From contig JAGBMX010000066.1 in NCBI GenBank assembly GCA_017634675.1, positions 1 through 60,812 of the forward strand: 60,812 bases of DNA, read 5' to 3'. Origin of the DNA: Selenomonadaceae bacterium (lineage in GTDB: Bacteria; Bacillota; Negativicutes; Selenomonadales; Selenomonadaceae). Below, piece by piece: positions 38,502-46,018 of the stretch. The number at the start of each line of letters is the position of its first letter. Positions within the stretch are counted from its first letter, which is position 1. The notes beneath the pieces are model-generated. The model saw only the letters and a program-made list of their open reading frames with translations, was not told where the DNA came from and did no database searches. The position numbers and the translations under genes were made by a program.

Positions 38502-40163
38502 TTAAATTTCCATTACAATAGGCATAATCATGGGGCGGCGGCGGGTTTTTTCGTAGAGGTAACGACCCAGAGCATCGCGAACGTTGGTTTTTATTAAGGA
38601 CCATTCGGGAACTTTTCTGCCTGCCGCTTCTTTTAGGGCCTGCTCGACTTTTTGTTTTGCGCCTCCCATCAGTTCTTCGGATTCTCTTACATAGACAAAT
38701 CCGCGCGAAACGATGTCGGGACCTGAGATCACTTCGCCTGTGGCGTGATCCATGGCGACGACCACGATTAAAATGCCGTCTTGAGAAAGCTGACGGCGAT
38801 CGCGAAGGACGATGTTGCCAACGTCGCCGACTCCTAAGCCGTCGACCATAACCATGCCGGCGGTAACTCGTCCCGCGACTGTTCCTGTGTCTCTTGTAAA
38901 TTCAAGGACTTGCCCGTTTTCGCCTATAAAAATGTTTTCTTTGGGCATACCCATTTCTCGGGCAAGTTTGGCGTGCTGTACCAAATGATGATATTCGCCG
39001 TGCACGGGGATAAAGAATTTCGGGCGAATCAAATTGTGCATTAACTTTAATTCTTCACGGCTGGCGTGACCTGAAACATGGATTCCTTCGTTTCTGCCGT
39101 ATATGACGTTTGCGCCTAATTTCATCAGGTTGTCAACGGTTTTCGCCACAAGTTTTTCATTGCCCGGAATTGGGGTGGCGGATATTATAACCGTATCGTC
39201 CGGCACTATGCCGACTTTTTTGTGATCCGATTGGGACATCCTGGTAAGGGCTGACATGGGTTCGCCTTGTGAACCTGTGGTTATTATGACGATGCGGCTC
39301 ATGGGGTAATTGTTAATATCGTCAATGTCGATAATAGTACCTTCAGGCGCATGGATGTATCCAAGTTCAAGGGAAATCGTCACCACGTTCACCATGCTCC
39401 GACCTAAAATGGCGACTTTGCGCTTGTAGCGAACAGCTGTGTCTATAACTTGCTGAATACGGTGTACGTTTGAAGAAAAAGTCGCGACTATAATGCGCTG
39501 TCTTGCGCCGTGAAAAGCCTTGTCGAAAGCCGCGCCGACCGTGCGCTCGCTCTGGGTGTGACCGTCGTTTTCCGAGTTGGTGCTGTCGGCCATTAAAACC
39601 AATACGCCCTTGTTGCCTAAATCCGCAAATCTTCTAAAATCCGTCATTTTGCCGTCAATCGGCGTATAATCCAGCTTAAAGTCCCCCGTATGCACAATCA
39701 TGCCCAAGGGAGTTTTGATGGAAAGTCCCACAGCGTCGGGGATACTGTGGTTTACCCTGATAAAGCCTACGCTAAAGCAACCAACGTTTATAATATCCCC
39801 TTGATTTACCCTGTGAAGATTTTTTGAATCCACGCCGTTTTCTTTTAAACGCCCTTCCAAAATACCAAGGGTAAGACGAGTGCCGTAAACGGGAACCGAA
39901 AATTGTTTTAATACAAAAGGCAGAGCGCCTATATGATCTTCGTGTCCGTGAGTTAAAACTATGGCTTTGATGCAATTTTTATTTTCCATTAGGTAAGTAA
40001 TATCCGGGATAACCAAATCCACGCCCAGCATATCTTCTTCGGGGAACATAAGCCCGGAGTCTATTATGATAATCTCATCGTCAACGCGGATAACCGTCAT
40101 GTTCTTGCCAATTTCGCCGAGACCGCCCAATGGTATAATCTGTAATTTTTGTTGTTTTGCCAA
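38502..40163 (-). CDS. rnj: Ribonuclease J
   Basis: A 553-residue metallo-beta-lactamase/beta-CASP nuclease that degrades and processes RNA by endo- and 5'-exonuclease action. The zinc site is LTHGHEDHIGALPF, then HTGDFKLDYTPID and the beta-CASP motifs ADSTNSENDGHTQSERTV, VATFSSNVHRIQQ, ITTGSQGEPMSALTRM and HVSGHASREELKLM, plus the C-terminal FIPVHGEYHHLVQH. A promoter lies about 220 bp upstream, giving a long leader. A triplex element sits just behind its stop. Confidence 0.95.
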   Translation of the reverse strand: MAKQQKLQIIPLGGLGEIGKNMTVIRVDDEIIIIDSGLMFPEEDMLGVDLVIPDITYLMENKNCIKAIVLTHGHEDHIGALPFVLKQFSVPVYGTRLTLGILEGRLKENGVDSKNLHRVNQGDIINVGCFSVGFIRVNHSIPDAVGLSIKTPLGMIVHTGDFKLDYTPIDGKMTDFRRFADLGNKGVLVLMADSTNSENDGHTQSERTVGAAFDKAFHGARQRIIVATFSSNVHRIQQVIDTAVRYKRKVAILGRSMVNVVTISLELGYIHAPEGTIIDIDDINNYPMSRIVIITTGSQGEPMSALTRMSQSDHKKVGIVPDDTVIISATPIPGNEKLVAKTVDNLMKLGANVIYGRNEGIHVSGHASREELKLMHNLIRPKFFIPVHGEYHHLVQHAKLAREMGMPKENIFIGENGQVLEFTRDTGTVAGRVTAGMVMVDGLGVGDVGNIVLRDRRQLSQDGILIVVVAMDHATGEVISGPDIVSRGFVYVRESEELMGGAKQKVEQALKEAAGRKVPEWSLIKTNVRDALGRYLYEKTRRRPMIMPIVMEI

Positions 40164-40378
40164 AAAGACACCTCCGTAAAAGGAAAAGGGAAAACTGTCT
40201 CAAAAAGTCTTTGCATCCCCGCCGAGCAAAGTGTTTTGAGAATCCCGTTCCACGTAAAATTTTTCCGAACCAAACCAGAAAGGCATACTATCCTTATTCA
40301 TTTGTAATTCCCGCCACCGAACGCAGGCAAAAAACTAAGAGAAAGTAAAAAACCGTCCGTCCACAATTCGCTGATTTT

Positions 40379-40407
40379 ATTGTAGCATTAAAACAAATAT
40401 TTTGCAA
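40379..40407 (-). promoter_or_regulatory. Probable rnj promoter and ~210-nt leader
   Basis: Minus strand TTGCAA (40402-40407), a 17-bp spacer and TACAAT (40379-40384). The leader between about 40372 and 40163 holds no ORF; it is AT-rich with no clear riboswitch. Confidence 0.6.
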
Positions 40408-40421
40408 AGTTTTTCTTAATA

Positions 40422-40470
40422 AAAAAGACTCTGTTAAGTTTGATAAATTCAAATTTAACAGAGTCTTTTT
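40422..40470. terminator. Terminator after the symporter gene
   Basis: AAAAAGACTCTGTTAA pairs perfectly with 40455-40470 (16 bp) and has A and T runs on both sides. Confidence 0.88.
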
Positions 40471-40479
40471 CGGATAAAT

Positions 40480-42015
40480 TCAATCGTCGCTGAGCGAAGT
40501 TCTGGCGGGGACGGTGATTTTTTGCTCGTAGCATGAGAAGGCGTTTTCAATCAATTCGGATTTGGGCTTTGATGTAAAAGCGCTTACGATAGGAACCAAA
40601 ACCAAACCCGCTACCATGGCGAGCACGCCCGCGTTAATTGGGGATTGGAACATCTCGGGGAAAAGGGGGCGAGCCAAAATATTTGCCGTCATAAGCGCTA
40701 CGGCAAATATAAAGGAAACTAAGCAAGAGGCTTTTGTCACCCATTTAAAGTAAAGGGAATATAGGAACGGGGCAAGAAACGCTCCCGCCATGGCGCCCCA
40801 CGATATGCCCATAAGTTGAGCGATAAAGTTTACCGAACTCTTGTATTGGATAAGGGCGAGAATCGCAGAGATTGCGATAAACACCACGATTAAAGCGCGA
40901 ATGAGAAATACCTGACCGGTTTCCTTCATGTCTTTTATAAAATTGTCTTTGATAAGGTCTAGAGTAAGGGTAGAACTTGATACAATGACGAGAGACGAAA
41001 GGGTTGACATTGAAGCGGAAAGCACAAGGATGACGATAAGGGCTATCATGCCGTCGGAAAGTCCGGATAGCATGGTTGGGATGACAGAGTCAAATCCGTT
41101 CGCTTTTATGTCTATCTGATCGGAGAAAATCCGTCCGAAGCCGCCTAAAAAGTAGCAGCCTCCGGCAACCACAAAGGCGAATAAAGTTGAGATAACCGTG
41201 CCTTTTTGGATTGCTTGCTCATCTTTTATGGCGTAGAATTTTTGCACCATTTGAGGCAGTCCCCATGTGCCTAGGGACGTTAGTAACACCACAAAGAAAA
41301 GGTTTATGGGGTCGGGTCCGAAAAAGGAATTGAATATGCCGGGGGTTTGGGAAACGCTCGCGTCGTTCACCCGAGCAAGGGAGTCTAATGAAGCCGAAAG
41401 ACCGCCTTTGGTTTCAAAGACCGCGTAAATAACGGCGACTATACCCACAAGCATGATAATTCCTTGAATAAAGTCGTTTATGGCAGTCGCAAGGTACCCT
41501 CCGGCGATAACGTAAACAGCGGTAAGTATCGCCATTAAGATAATGCAAACCGAGTAATCAAGATTAAACGCCATGCCGAACAACCTGGAAAGTCCGTTGT
41601 AGAGAGAGGCGGTATATGGTATCATAAAGATAAAAATAATAATGGCGGAGGCAATCTTTAGCCAACCCGAGCCAAAACGTGACATAAAGAACTGAGGCAT
41701 GGTAGCCGACGATAAATGCCTTGTCATGATTCTGGTGCGTCTTCCGAGCAAGAACCAAGCGAGAAGCGAGCCTATAAGGGCGTTGCCGATACCTGCCCAA
41801 GTAGCTGCGATACCGTATTTCCAACCGAATTGTCCGGCGTAACCTACAAACACCACGGCGGAAAAATAAGAAGTGCCGTAAGCAAAAGCTGTGAGCCATG
41901 CGCCGACATTTCTGCCGCCAAGCACGAAACCTTCAACGTCTTTGGCGTGTTTGCGACAGTAAAATCCAATGCCAAGCAACACCGAAAAATACAACACCAA
42001 CAGTAAAATTTTCAT
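40480..42015 (-). CDS. Sodium:solute symporter (SSS family)
   Basis: A 511-residue protein with about 13 membrane spans, the expected SSS size. It contains the NYVGYAGQ-like start (VVFVGYAGQFGWKYGIAATWAGIGNALIGSLLAWFLLGRRTR), the GGYLATAINDFIQGIIMLVGIVAVIY signature region, and LILVLSASMSTLSSLVIVSSSTLTLDLIKD, all conserved around the sodium site. Such proteins import pantothenate, proline or other small solutes with Na+; substrate is not identifiable. It is preceded by two small ORFs and tRNA-Arg on the same strand. Confidence 0.9.
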   Translation of the reverse strand: MKILLLVLYFSVLLGIGFYCRKHAKDVEGFVLGGRNVGAWLTAFAYGTSYFSAVVFVGYAGQFGWKYGIAATWAGIGNALIGSLLAWFLLGRRTRIMTRHLSSATMPQFFMSRFGSGWLKIASAIIIFIFMIPYTASLYNGLSRLFGMAFNLDYSVCIILMAILTAVYVIAGGYLATAINDFIQGIIMLVGIVAVIYAVFETKGGLSASLDSLARVNDASVSQTPGIFNSFFGPDPINLFFVVLLTSLGTWGLPQMVQKFYAIKDEQAIQKGTVISTLFAFVVAGGCYFLGGFGRIFSDQIDIKANGFDSVIPTMLSGLSDGMIALIVILVLSASMSTLSSLVIVSSSTLTLDLIKDNFIKDMKETGQVFLIRALIVVFIAISAILALIQYKSSVNFIAQLMGISWGAMAGAFLAPFLYSLYFKWVTKASCLVSFIFAVALMTANILARPLFPEMFQSPINAGVLAMVAGLVLVPIVSAFTSKPKSELIENAFSCYEQKITVPARTSLSDD

Positions 42016-42029
42016 CTGTACACACCTTT

Positions 42030-42305
42030 TTATTCAAAGTAATTTATTTCGCCAAAAAATTCCTTCCAACTTTGGCAAATATCCTTGTGTCTAAGTTCAA
42101 GGAGTTCCGCAATCTGTCTTGCTTCTTTATCGTTCATTTTCCGACTTTGATGAGCGAGCTTTACTTTTCCGTTAGATAATAACCAAAACTTAGTATTGTC
42201 TGCGGCGGGCTTGAAGCCAATATGCACATGAACGGGTTCCAAGGGATTGCCTTCCCTAGCCGTAAAATACAAGCTGTATTCAAGAATCTGTCCTAAGTTT
42301 GGCAT
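42030..42305 (-). CDS. DUF4160 family protein
   Basis: A 91-residue protein of the DUF4160 family, recognisable by the EPVHVHIGF segment, KFWL and the C-terminal NDKEARQIAELLELRHKDICQSWKEFFG. These small proteins are usually paired with another small gene in presumed toxin/antitoxin-like units; function is not established. It overlaps the next upstream ORF by 26 bp and lies 14 bp from the symporter start. Confidence 0.75.
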   Translation of the reverse strand: MPNLGQILEYSLYFTAREGNPLEPVHVHIGFKPAADNTKFWLLSNGKVKLAHQSRKMNDKEARQIAELLELRHKDICQSWKEFFGEINYFE

Positions 42306-42564
42306 AAGCGTCCTCCGCCAATTCCCATATAATATCAGACTTCGACTTGATTCCGCTTACAATCAAATCCGCTTGTTGTTTCGGGAAACCGTCTATTTCT
42401 GCGTTGCCGTCGGGAAATATAATGCTGATGCTATCAAAACGCCTTTTTTCGTCGTTCCATTTTTCAGCGTAGACACGAACAAAATCATTGCCTTTGCTGT
42501 CACGCCTTATGTTGCTGTATACTATCTCTGTGCCGTCCGGATACGTCATAAGGGGGAACATCAT
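42280..42564 (-). CDS. Partner of the DUF4160 protein, unknown function
   Basis: A 94-residue protein starting at ATG 42564 (AAAGGAGA upstream). It looks like a compact alpha/beta protein (TYPDGTEIVYSNIRRDSKGNDFVRVYAEKWNDEKRRFDSISI..PDG) with an aspartate/lysine-rich C-terminus. It overlaps the DUF4160 gene and is likely translated with it. It may be the second member of a small toxin/antitoxin-like unit; this is inference from gene order only. Confidence 0.6.
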   Translation of the reverse strand: MMFPLMTYPDGTEIVYSNIRRDSKGNDFVRVYAEKWNDEKRRFDSISIIFPDGNAEIDGFPKQQADLIVSGIKSKSDIIWELAEDAYAKLRTDS

Positions 42565-42604
42565 AGCGAAGCGTCTCCTTTCCTTAAATTTTTGCAAAAA
42601 AAAA

Positions 42605-42681
42605 TGGTGCGAATGGCGCGATTCGAACGCGCGACCTACTGCTTAGGAGGCAGTTGCTCTATCCTGCTGAGCTACATCCGC
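42605..42681 (-). tRNA. tRNA-Arg (CCT)
   Basis: Complete cloverleaf of 77 nt with encoded CCA: acceptor GCGGATG/CATTCGC, D-arm GCTCAGCAGGATAGAGC, anticodon loop CTCCTAA (anticodon CCT) on the ACTGC/GCAGT stem, and T-arm GCGCG TTCGAAT CGCGC. Confidence 0.97.
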
Positions 42682-42719
42682 ACGCAGATATAATAGCATA
42701 AAATTTAGTTTAATTCAAT

Positions 42720-42759
42720 GAAAAGTTTTATTGAAGTTTAAAAAGTTTTATTGAAGTTT
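42720..42759. repeat. 20-bp tandem duplication
   Basis: Two adjacent near-identical copies of AAAAGTTTTATTGAAGTTTA between tRNA-Arg and the MITE. Confidence 0.85.
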
Positions 42760-42777
42760 AAAAATTTAGACCAAAGT

Positions 42778-43026
42778 GTTACTATTCACAGGTAATACAA
42801 AAAGAAAAAATAGCGCTCTTCATGGTTGACCCCTCCGCCCTTCGGGCACCTCCCCTTTCAGGGGAGGCTCTCTGATTTCTCGTTTTGTGGATATATAATA
42901 GAAAAGTCGCCTTCACGTTGCCTCCCCTGAAAGGGGAGGGGGACCGCGAAGCGGTGGAGAGGTCGACCATGAACGGCACTAATTCACCTTTCGCACCACT
43001 ATATTGTATTACTCGTGAATAGTAAC
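42778..43026. mobile_element. MITE copy 3 with 8-bp target duplication
   Basis: A 249-bp copy of the GTTACTATTCAC element, nearly identical to copies 1 and 4. ACCAAAGT flanks it on both sides (42770-42777, 43027-43034). It inserted immediately beside the terminator of the structured RNA. Confidence 0.88.
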
Positions 43027-43034
43027 ACCAAAGT

Positions 43035-43066
43035 AAAAAAAGGCGCAAACCATAAAGGTTTGCGGC
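43035..43066 (-). terminator. Terminator of the structured RNA
   Basis: CGCAAACC / GGTTTGCG hairpin (43044-43064) followed on the minus strand by CC and seven T (43035-43041). A 26-nt stretch including this hairpin is duplicated exactly at 44061-44086. Confidence 0.9.
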
Positions 43067-43368
43067 AGAGTGTAAACAAAATGGGTATGAATTTAATTCA
43101 TACCCACTTCTCACGGCTAAAGTCAAGAGATTCCTTGGCGGGCGTCGCATCTCCCGCATCCCTCGGGTTGCCCCTGTCATACCATCGGCGTGTGGTCGCA
43201 ACGAAGTTTACCACCTCAAAGAATCCCTATCCTTATCTGCACTATGATAACGAAAGGAAGTACCTCGGCAGGCGTGCCTTTCCCCTGCATTTCTTTTGCC
43301 CATTGCACACAGCATGTGGCGCGTGGCGACACGAACTCTCCACCTCAAAGTACTTCCACCCGTCGTAT
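43035..43368 (-). ncRNA. Structured RNA with two homologous ~101-nt domains (unassigned)
   Basis: The predicted minus-strand transcript (~334 nt) has two related domains. Domain 1 (43357-43256): a 12-bp outer helix (43346-43357 with 43256-43267). Domain 2 (43227-43127): an 11-bp outer helix (43217-43227 with 43127-43137). In both, an inner GGUGG...CCAC hairpin follows the 5' strand after a UUUGAGGUGG segment, and a GCAGG/CCUGC (domain 1) or GCGGG/CCCGC (domain 2) helix abuts the 3' strand. Outer-helix bases differ between domains while pairing is kept. Then come an 11-bp hairpin (43082-43106) and a terminator. No long ORF. I could not match it to a riboswitch or RNA family from memory. Confidence 0.75.
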
Positions 43369-43374
43369 GCCTTG

Positions 43375-43403
43375 ATTATATCATTTTCCCTCTGAACTGT
43401 AAA
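43375..43403 (-). promoter_or_regulatory. Promoter of the structured RNA
   Basis: Minus strand TTTACA (43398-43403), a 17-bp spacer and perfect TATAAT (43375-43380). It overlaps the last codons of the PBECR-type ORF. Confidence 0.85.
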
Positions 43404-43848
43404 GTATTTTCTTATTTCGTAGATATTTATCCCATTTTTTCTGCTTTATTCTCAAAAAAGTAATTACAGAATTTTTGTAATCAGCGGGATCGTTCTTGAT
43501 TTTCAAGCGTAATATCAACTCAAACAATTCCCTGTTGTCCTCAATGCGTTTTAATATAAATGCCGTATTGGGAAGGTTTGCCGCTAGTATATAGTCCGGG
43601 TGAGCTATTATTTCTGTCATATATCCTGCGAAACGCTCATAATCCTTCGGATGGTGATCTTTGATATGCTGTATTCTCTCATCCGTGATAATGACTTCAT
43701 CCGTGGTTATGTCATCCGTGATGCAACTATACAAGGCTTTATTGATTTTTCCGATAAAATGCACATCTGTTCCCTCATCCTCAATTTTCTTATGCGCCAT
43801 TATATCAGACGGCGGCATTTTCCGCAACCCGCTTTTGTCCCCGTCCAC
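43381..43848 (-). CDS. Phage-type PBECR-like nuclease-domain protein
   Basis: A 155-residue protein resembling the C-terminal nuclease domain found on phage head-morphogenesis proteins (phage Barnase-EndoU-ColicinE5-RelE, PBECR type): VIITDERIQHIKDHHPKDYERF, PDYILAANLPNTAFILKRI, NSVITFLRIKQKKWDKYLRNKKILYSS. The catalytic His residues in ERIQHIKDHHP are kept. The N-terminus (MDGDKSGLRKMPPSDIMAHKK) looks like the linker of a longer phage protein, so this may be a truncated or free-standing remnant. No other phage genes are nearby. Confidence 0.7.
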   Translation of the reverse strand: MDGDKSGLRKMPPSDIMAHKKIEDEGTDVHFIGKINKALYSCITDDITTDEVIITDERIQHIKDHHPKDYERFAGYMTEIIAHPDYILAANLPNTAFILKRIEDNRELFELILRLKIKNDPADYKNSVITFLRIKQKKWDKYLRNKKILYSSEGK

Positions 43849-44009
43849 AAAGGCCGCTTTCCGGTCAGCATATTAAAAATGCAGGCGACGCTCATTTTTG
43901 CGTGCATGAATTTAAAGAAAATAGCGCTTTGGAAAAAGAAAGGAAGGGATAGTTTACTCAAAAACTATATTTTATTCCTCATTGTGTATAATTTCATACT
44001 AACAAAAAT

Positions 44010-44048
44010 AAAACGGGTTTTCCTTATTTTTCGAGGAAAACCCGTTTT
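44010..44048 (-). terminator. Terminator after cbiK
   Basis: AAAACGGGTTTTCCT (44010-44024) pairs with 44034-44048 (15 bp), followed on the minus strand by ATTTTTGTT. Confidence 0.88.
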
Positions 44049-44060
44049 ATCTACAGTCTG

Positions 44061-44086
44061 AGGCGCAAACCATAAAGGTTTGCGGC
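44061..44086. repeat. 26-bp copy of the structured-RNA terminator hairpin
   Basis: Identical over 26 bp to 43041-43066, in the same orientation. It lies between the cbiK stop (44095) and the cbiK terminator. Confidence 0.9.
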
Positions 44087-44094
44087 CTTCGTTT

Positions 44095-45084
44095 TTATTT
44101 TTGCAACGCTTTCCAAGCGTCGTTCGCATGAGATACGTAAAGATTTCTTATCGCTTTATTCTCGCCCAATCCATGAAGATAGGCGTCGACTTTGAATCCT
44201 GCCTTTTCCAAAATTTTCTTATGCGAATCGTCTTCGTTCCCCGCCATGTCGTTTGTGGCATGATCTCCCGCTACCATCATAATGGGAATTAAAGTTACCT
44301 TTTTTATCCCGTTCTTTTTAAGTTTCGGCATAACGGTTTCAAGATTCGGCCAGCCTTCAACCGTATATACGAAAACATTCTTATATCCCATATCGGAAAG
44401 TTTCGCTTGTATCACGGAATAATAGGCGTTAGCAGGTTGGGGCGTTCCATGCGCCATTAAGAGCACCGCATGATCTTTATCGAGATTGTTAAATTGCGGC
44501 GAGATTGCGTTTATAAATTCCGCCACATCATCGGCCTGCTCCTCTTGACCTTGCCAGTACATGAGAGGCGTGCCGATGGTCATTCTCTTGAAGGAATCTT
44601 TGAAGTTGTTGAAGACTCCTCTTTTATACGAATATTCTACGCCGGGGATAATATCTAAAGAAACAAGGGCGACTCTCGTATACCCTTCAGATTTTAACTT
44701 AGTCAGAGCCTCTTCCGGGGTTGGATAGGCGATGTTTTCCTTCTTTTTTATGCGGTCGATGATTATATGGGAAGTAAAGGCTGTCACGACTTTCACCCCG
44801 GGATGGCTTTTTTCGATATCCTTTACTGTGGCGTTTATTGTCTTTTCTCTCGTATCTTTATACGTTGTGCCAAAACTCATTACAAGTATCGCATCCTTAT
44901 CGGGCGCGGATTTCATTTTTGAATTTTCATAAGTCAGCACACCGATTTGCGTTGCTTCGGTTAGAGCCGGAGTGGCGGTCTTTACCTCCGAACTTAGCTG
45001 ATAAGCGGCGTAAGTTGGCGCAGAAAAGCCCAACGCCACAGAACACGCTAAAGACGCAATTAATAATCTTTTCAATTTTTTCAT
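44095..45084 (-). CDS. cbiK: Exported sirohydrochlorin cobaltochelatase, CbiK family
   Basis: A 329-residue protein. The start ATG 45084 follows GGAGG, and the N-terminus (KKLKRLLIASLACSVALGFSAPTYA) is a cleavable signal peptide, so the enzyme acts outside the membrane. The chelatase body shows ILVMSFGTTYKDTREKTI, DIIPGVEYS, LMAHGTPQPANAYY (metal-binding His) and IPIMMVAGDHATNDMAGNEDDSHK (second His cluster). Cytosolic CbiK inserts cobalt into sirohydrochlorin for vitamin B12; signal-bearing homologues are known in sulfate reducers and may serve haem or metal handling. No cobalamin genes are adjacent. Confidence 0.88.
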   Translation of the reverse strand: MKKLKRLLIASLACSVALGFSAPTYAAYQLSSEVKTATPALTEATQIGVLTYENSKMKSAPDKDAILVMSFGTTYKDTREKTINATVKDIEKSHPGVKVVTAFTSHIIIDRIKKKENIAYPTPEEALTKLKSEGYTRVALVSLDIIPGVEYSYKRGVFNNFKDSFKRMTIGTPLMYWQGQEEQADDVAEFINAISPQFNNLDKDHAVLLMAHGTPQPANAYYSVIQAKLSDMGYKNVFVYTVEGWPNLETVMPKLKKNGIKKVTLIPIMMVAGDHATNDMAGNEDDSHKKILEKAGFKVDAYLHGLGENKAIRNLYVSHANDAWKALQK

Positions 45085-45137
45085 TATCAAACCTCCAAAA
45101 ACGAGCGTTTTGTTTAACGCAAGATTTTACACTATGG

Positions 45138-45166
45138 ATTATCCCATATAAGTCGGCAGTTGTCAA
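45138..45166 (-). promoter_or_regulatory. cbiK promoter
   Basis: Minus strand TTGACA (45161-45166), 17 bp, GATAAT (45138-45143), about 50 bp before the start codon. Confidence 0.75.
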
Positions 45167-45191
45167 TGAGTTATCATAAAACAGAAATACA

Positions 45192-45220
45192 TTGAAAAAA
45201 TTTTATCGTTGCTTTATAAT
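45192..45220 (+). promoter_or_regulatory. Promoter of the DUF2225 gene
   Basis: TTGAAA (45192-45197), 17 bp, TATAAT (45215-45220). Confidence 0.75.
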
Positions 45221-45275
45221 AACCGTGTAAAGTGAGGTATGAAGAAATAAGAAATTTTGCGTAAGGAGAATTGTC

Positions 45276-45977
45276 ATGGGAGAATTTACTTTTGTGGTGG
45301 AAAAACCTTGTCCCATTTGCGAAAAAACGACTCGCGTCACTAAGATAAAATCACGCATGATAGCGGATAAAACCGATGAGGATTTTTGCGTTCATTACAA
45401 GAATTTCAATCCGTATTTGTACAGGGTGTGGTACTGCGAACACTGCGGCTACGCAACGGACGAGAAGAATTTTTTGGATTCTCGCAATATGCCTGCCCGT
45501 AAGCGTAAAATTATCCGCGAATACCTGGAGGAAAAGAAAATTTCTCTTGAATTTACCGAAGAGCGCACGGTGCCTGATGCAGTCGCAGCCTATAAGCTTG
45601 CCATTCACTACGAGGAATTAATCGACGGCTCCTTAAACACCATAGCGACCCACTATCTTTCGATGGCTTGGATGTACCGCATACGGGGAGAATCCGAAAA
45701 AGAACGGGAAGCCATGAAGATGGCGGCGAAAAAATACGATCTGTCCTTGGTAAAAGAGCGTTACCCAATAGGCAAAATGACCGATAACGCCGTGCTTTAT
45801 CTTATAGGCGCCATCTACTACCGCTTAGGCGAGTTTGAACACGCCGGGCAATATCTTTCCCGTATCATAGGCGACGGTCGCGCCAGAAGCGAAGACTCCA
45901 ATATTTACAAAAAGGCTCGGGATCTCTGGCAAGATATTAAAGAAATGACGGAAAAACCTCCCGCAGAGAAAAAATAG
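45276..45977 (+). CDS. DUF2225 zinc-ribbon/TPR-like protein
   Basis: A 233-residue cytosolic protein. Two Cys pairs (CPICEKTTRVTK near residue 12 and YCEHCGYATDEKNF near 52) form the zinc-ribbon of DUF2225; the rest is helical with TPR-like repeats (YLSMAWMYRIRGESEKEREAMKMAAKKY, LIGAIYYRLGEFEHAGQYLSRII). Common in Firmicutes; function unknown. AAGGAGA precedes the ATG. It starts the plus-strand run continuing to the window end. Confidence 0.82.
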   Translation: MGEFTFVVEKPCPICEKTTRVTKIKSRMIADKTDEDFCVHYKNFNPYLYRVWYCEHCGYATDEKNFLDSRNMPARKRKIIREYLEEKKISLEFTEERTVPDAVAAYKLAIHYEELIDGSLNTIATHYLSMAWMYRIRGESEKEREAMKMAAKKYDLSLVKERYPIGKMTDNAVLYLIGAIYYRLGEFEHAGQYLSRIIGDGRARSEDSNIYKKARDLWQDIKEMTEKPPAEKK

Positions 45978-46018
45978 TCGGGGATTTTTCGTTATGTGCA
46001 AATTTGGAGGAATTGGCG

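Noticed and set aside
43127..43357. Tandem glycine, lysine or c-di-GMP riboswitch
   Set aside because: The tandem layout is suggestive, but the conserved core sequences of these riboswitches are missing and no regulated gene follows.
43015..43395. 126-residue plus-strand ORF over the structured RNA
   Set aside because: It has no ribosome site, no recognisable domain, and its two halves do not resemble each other as proteins although the DNA units do as RNA.
43600..44061. 153-residue plus-strand ORF opposite the PBECR-type gene
   Set aside because: It is antisense to a better-supported gene and crosses the cbiK terminator.
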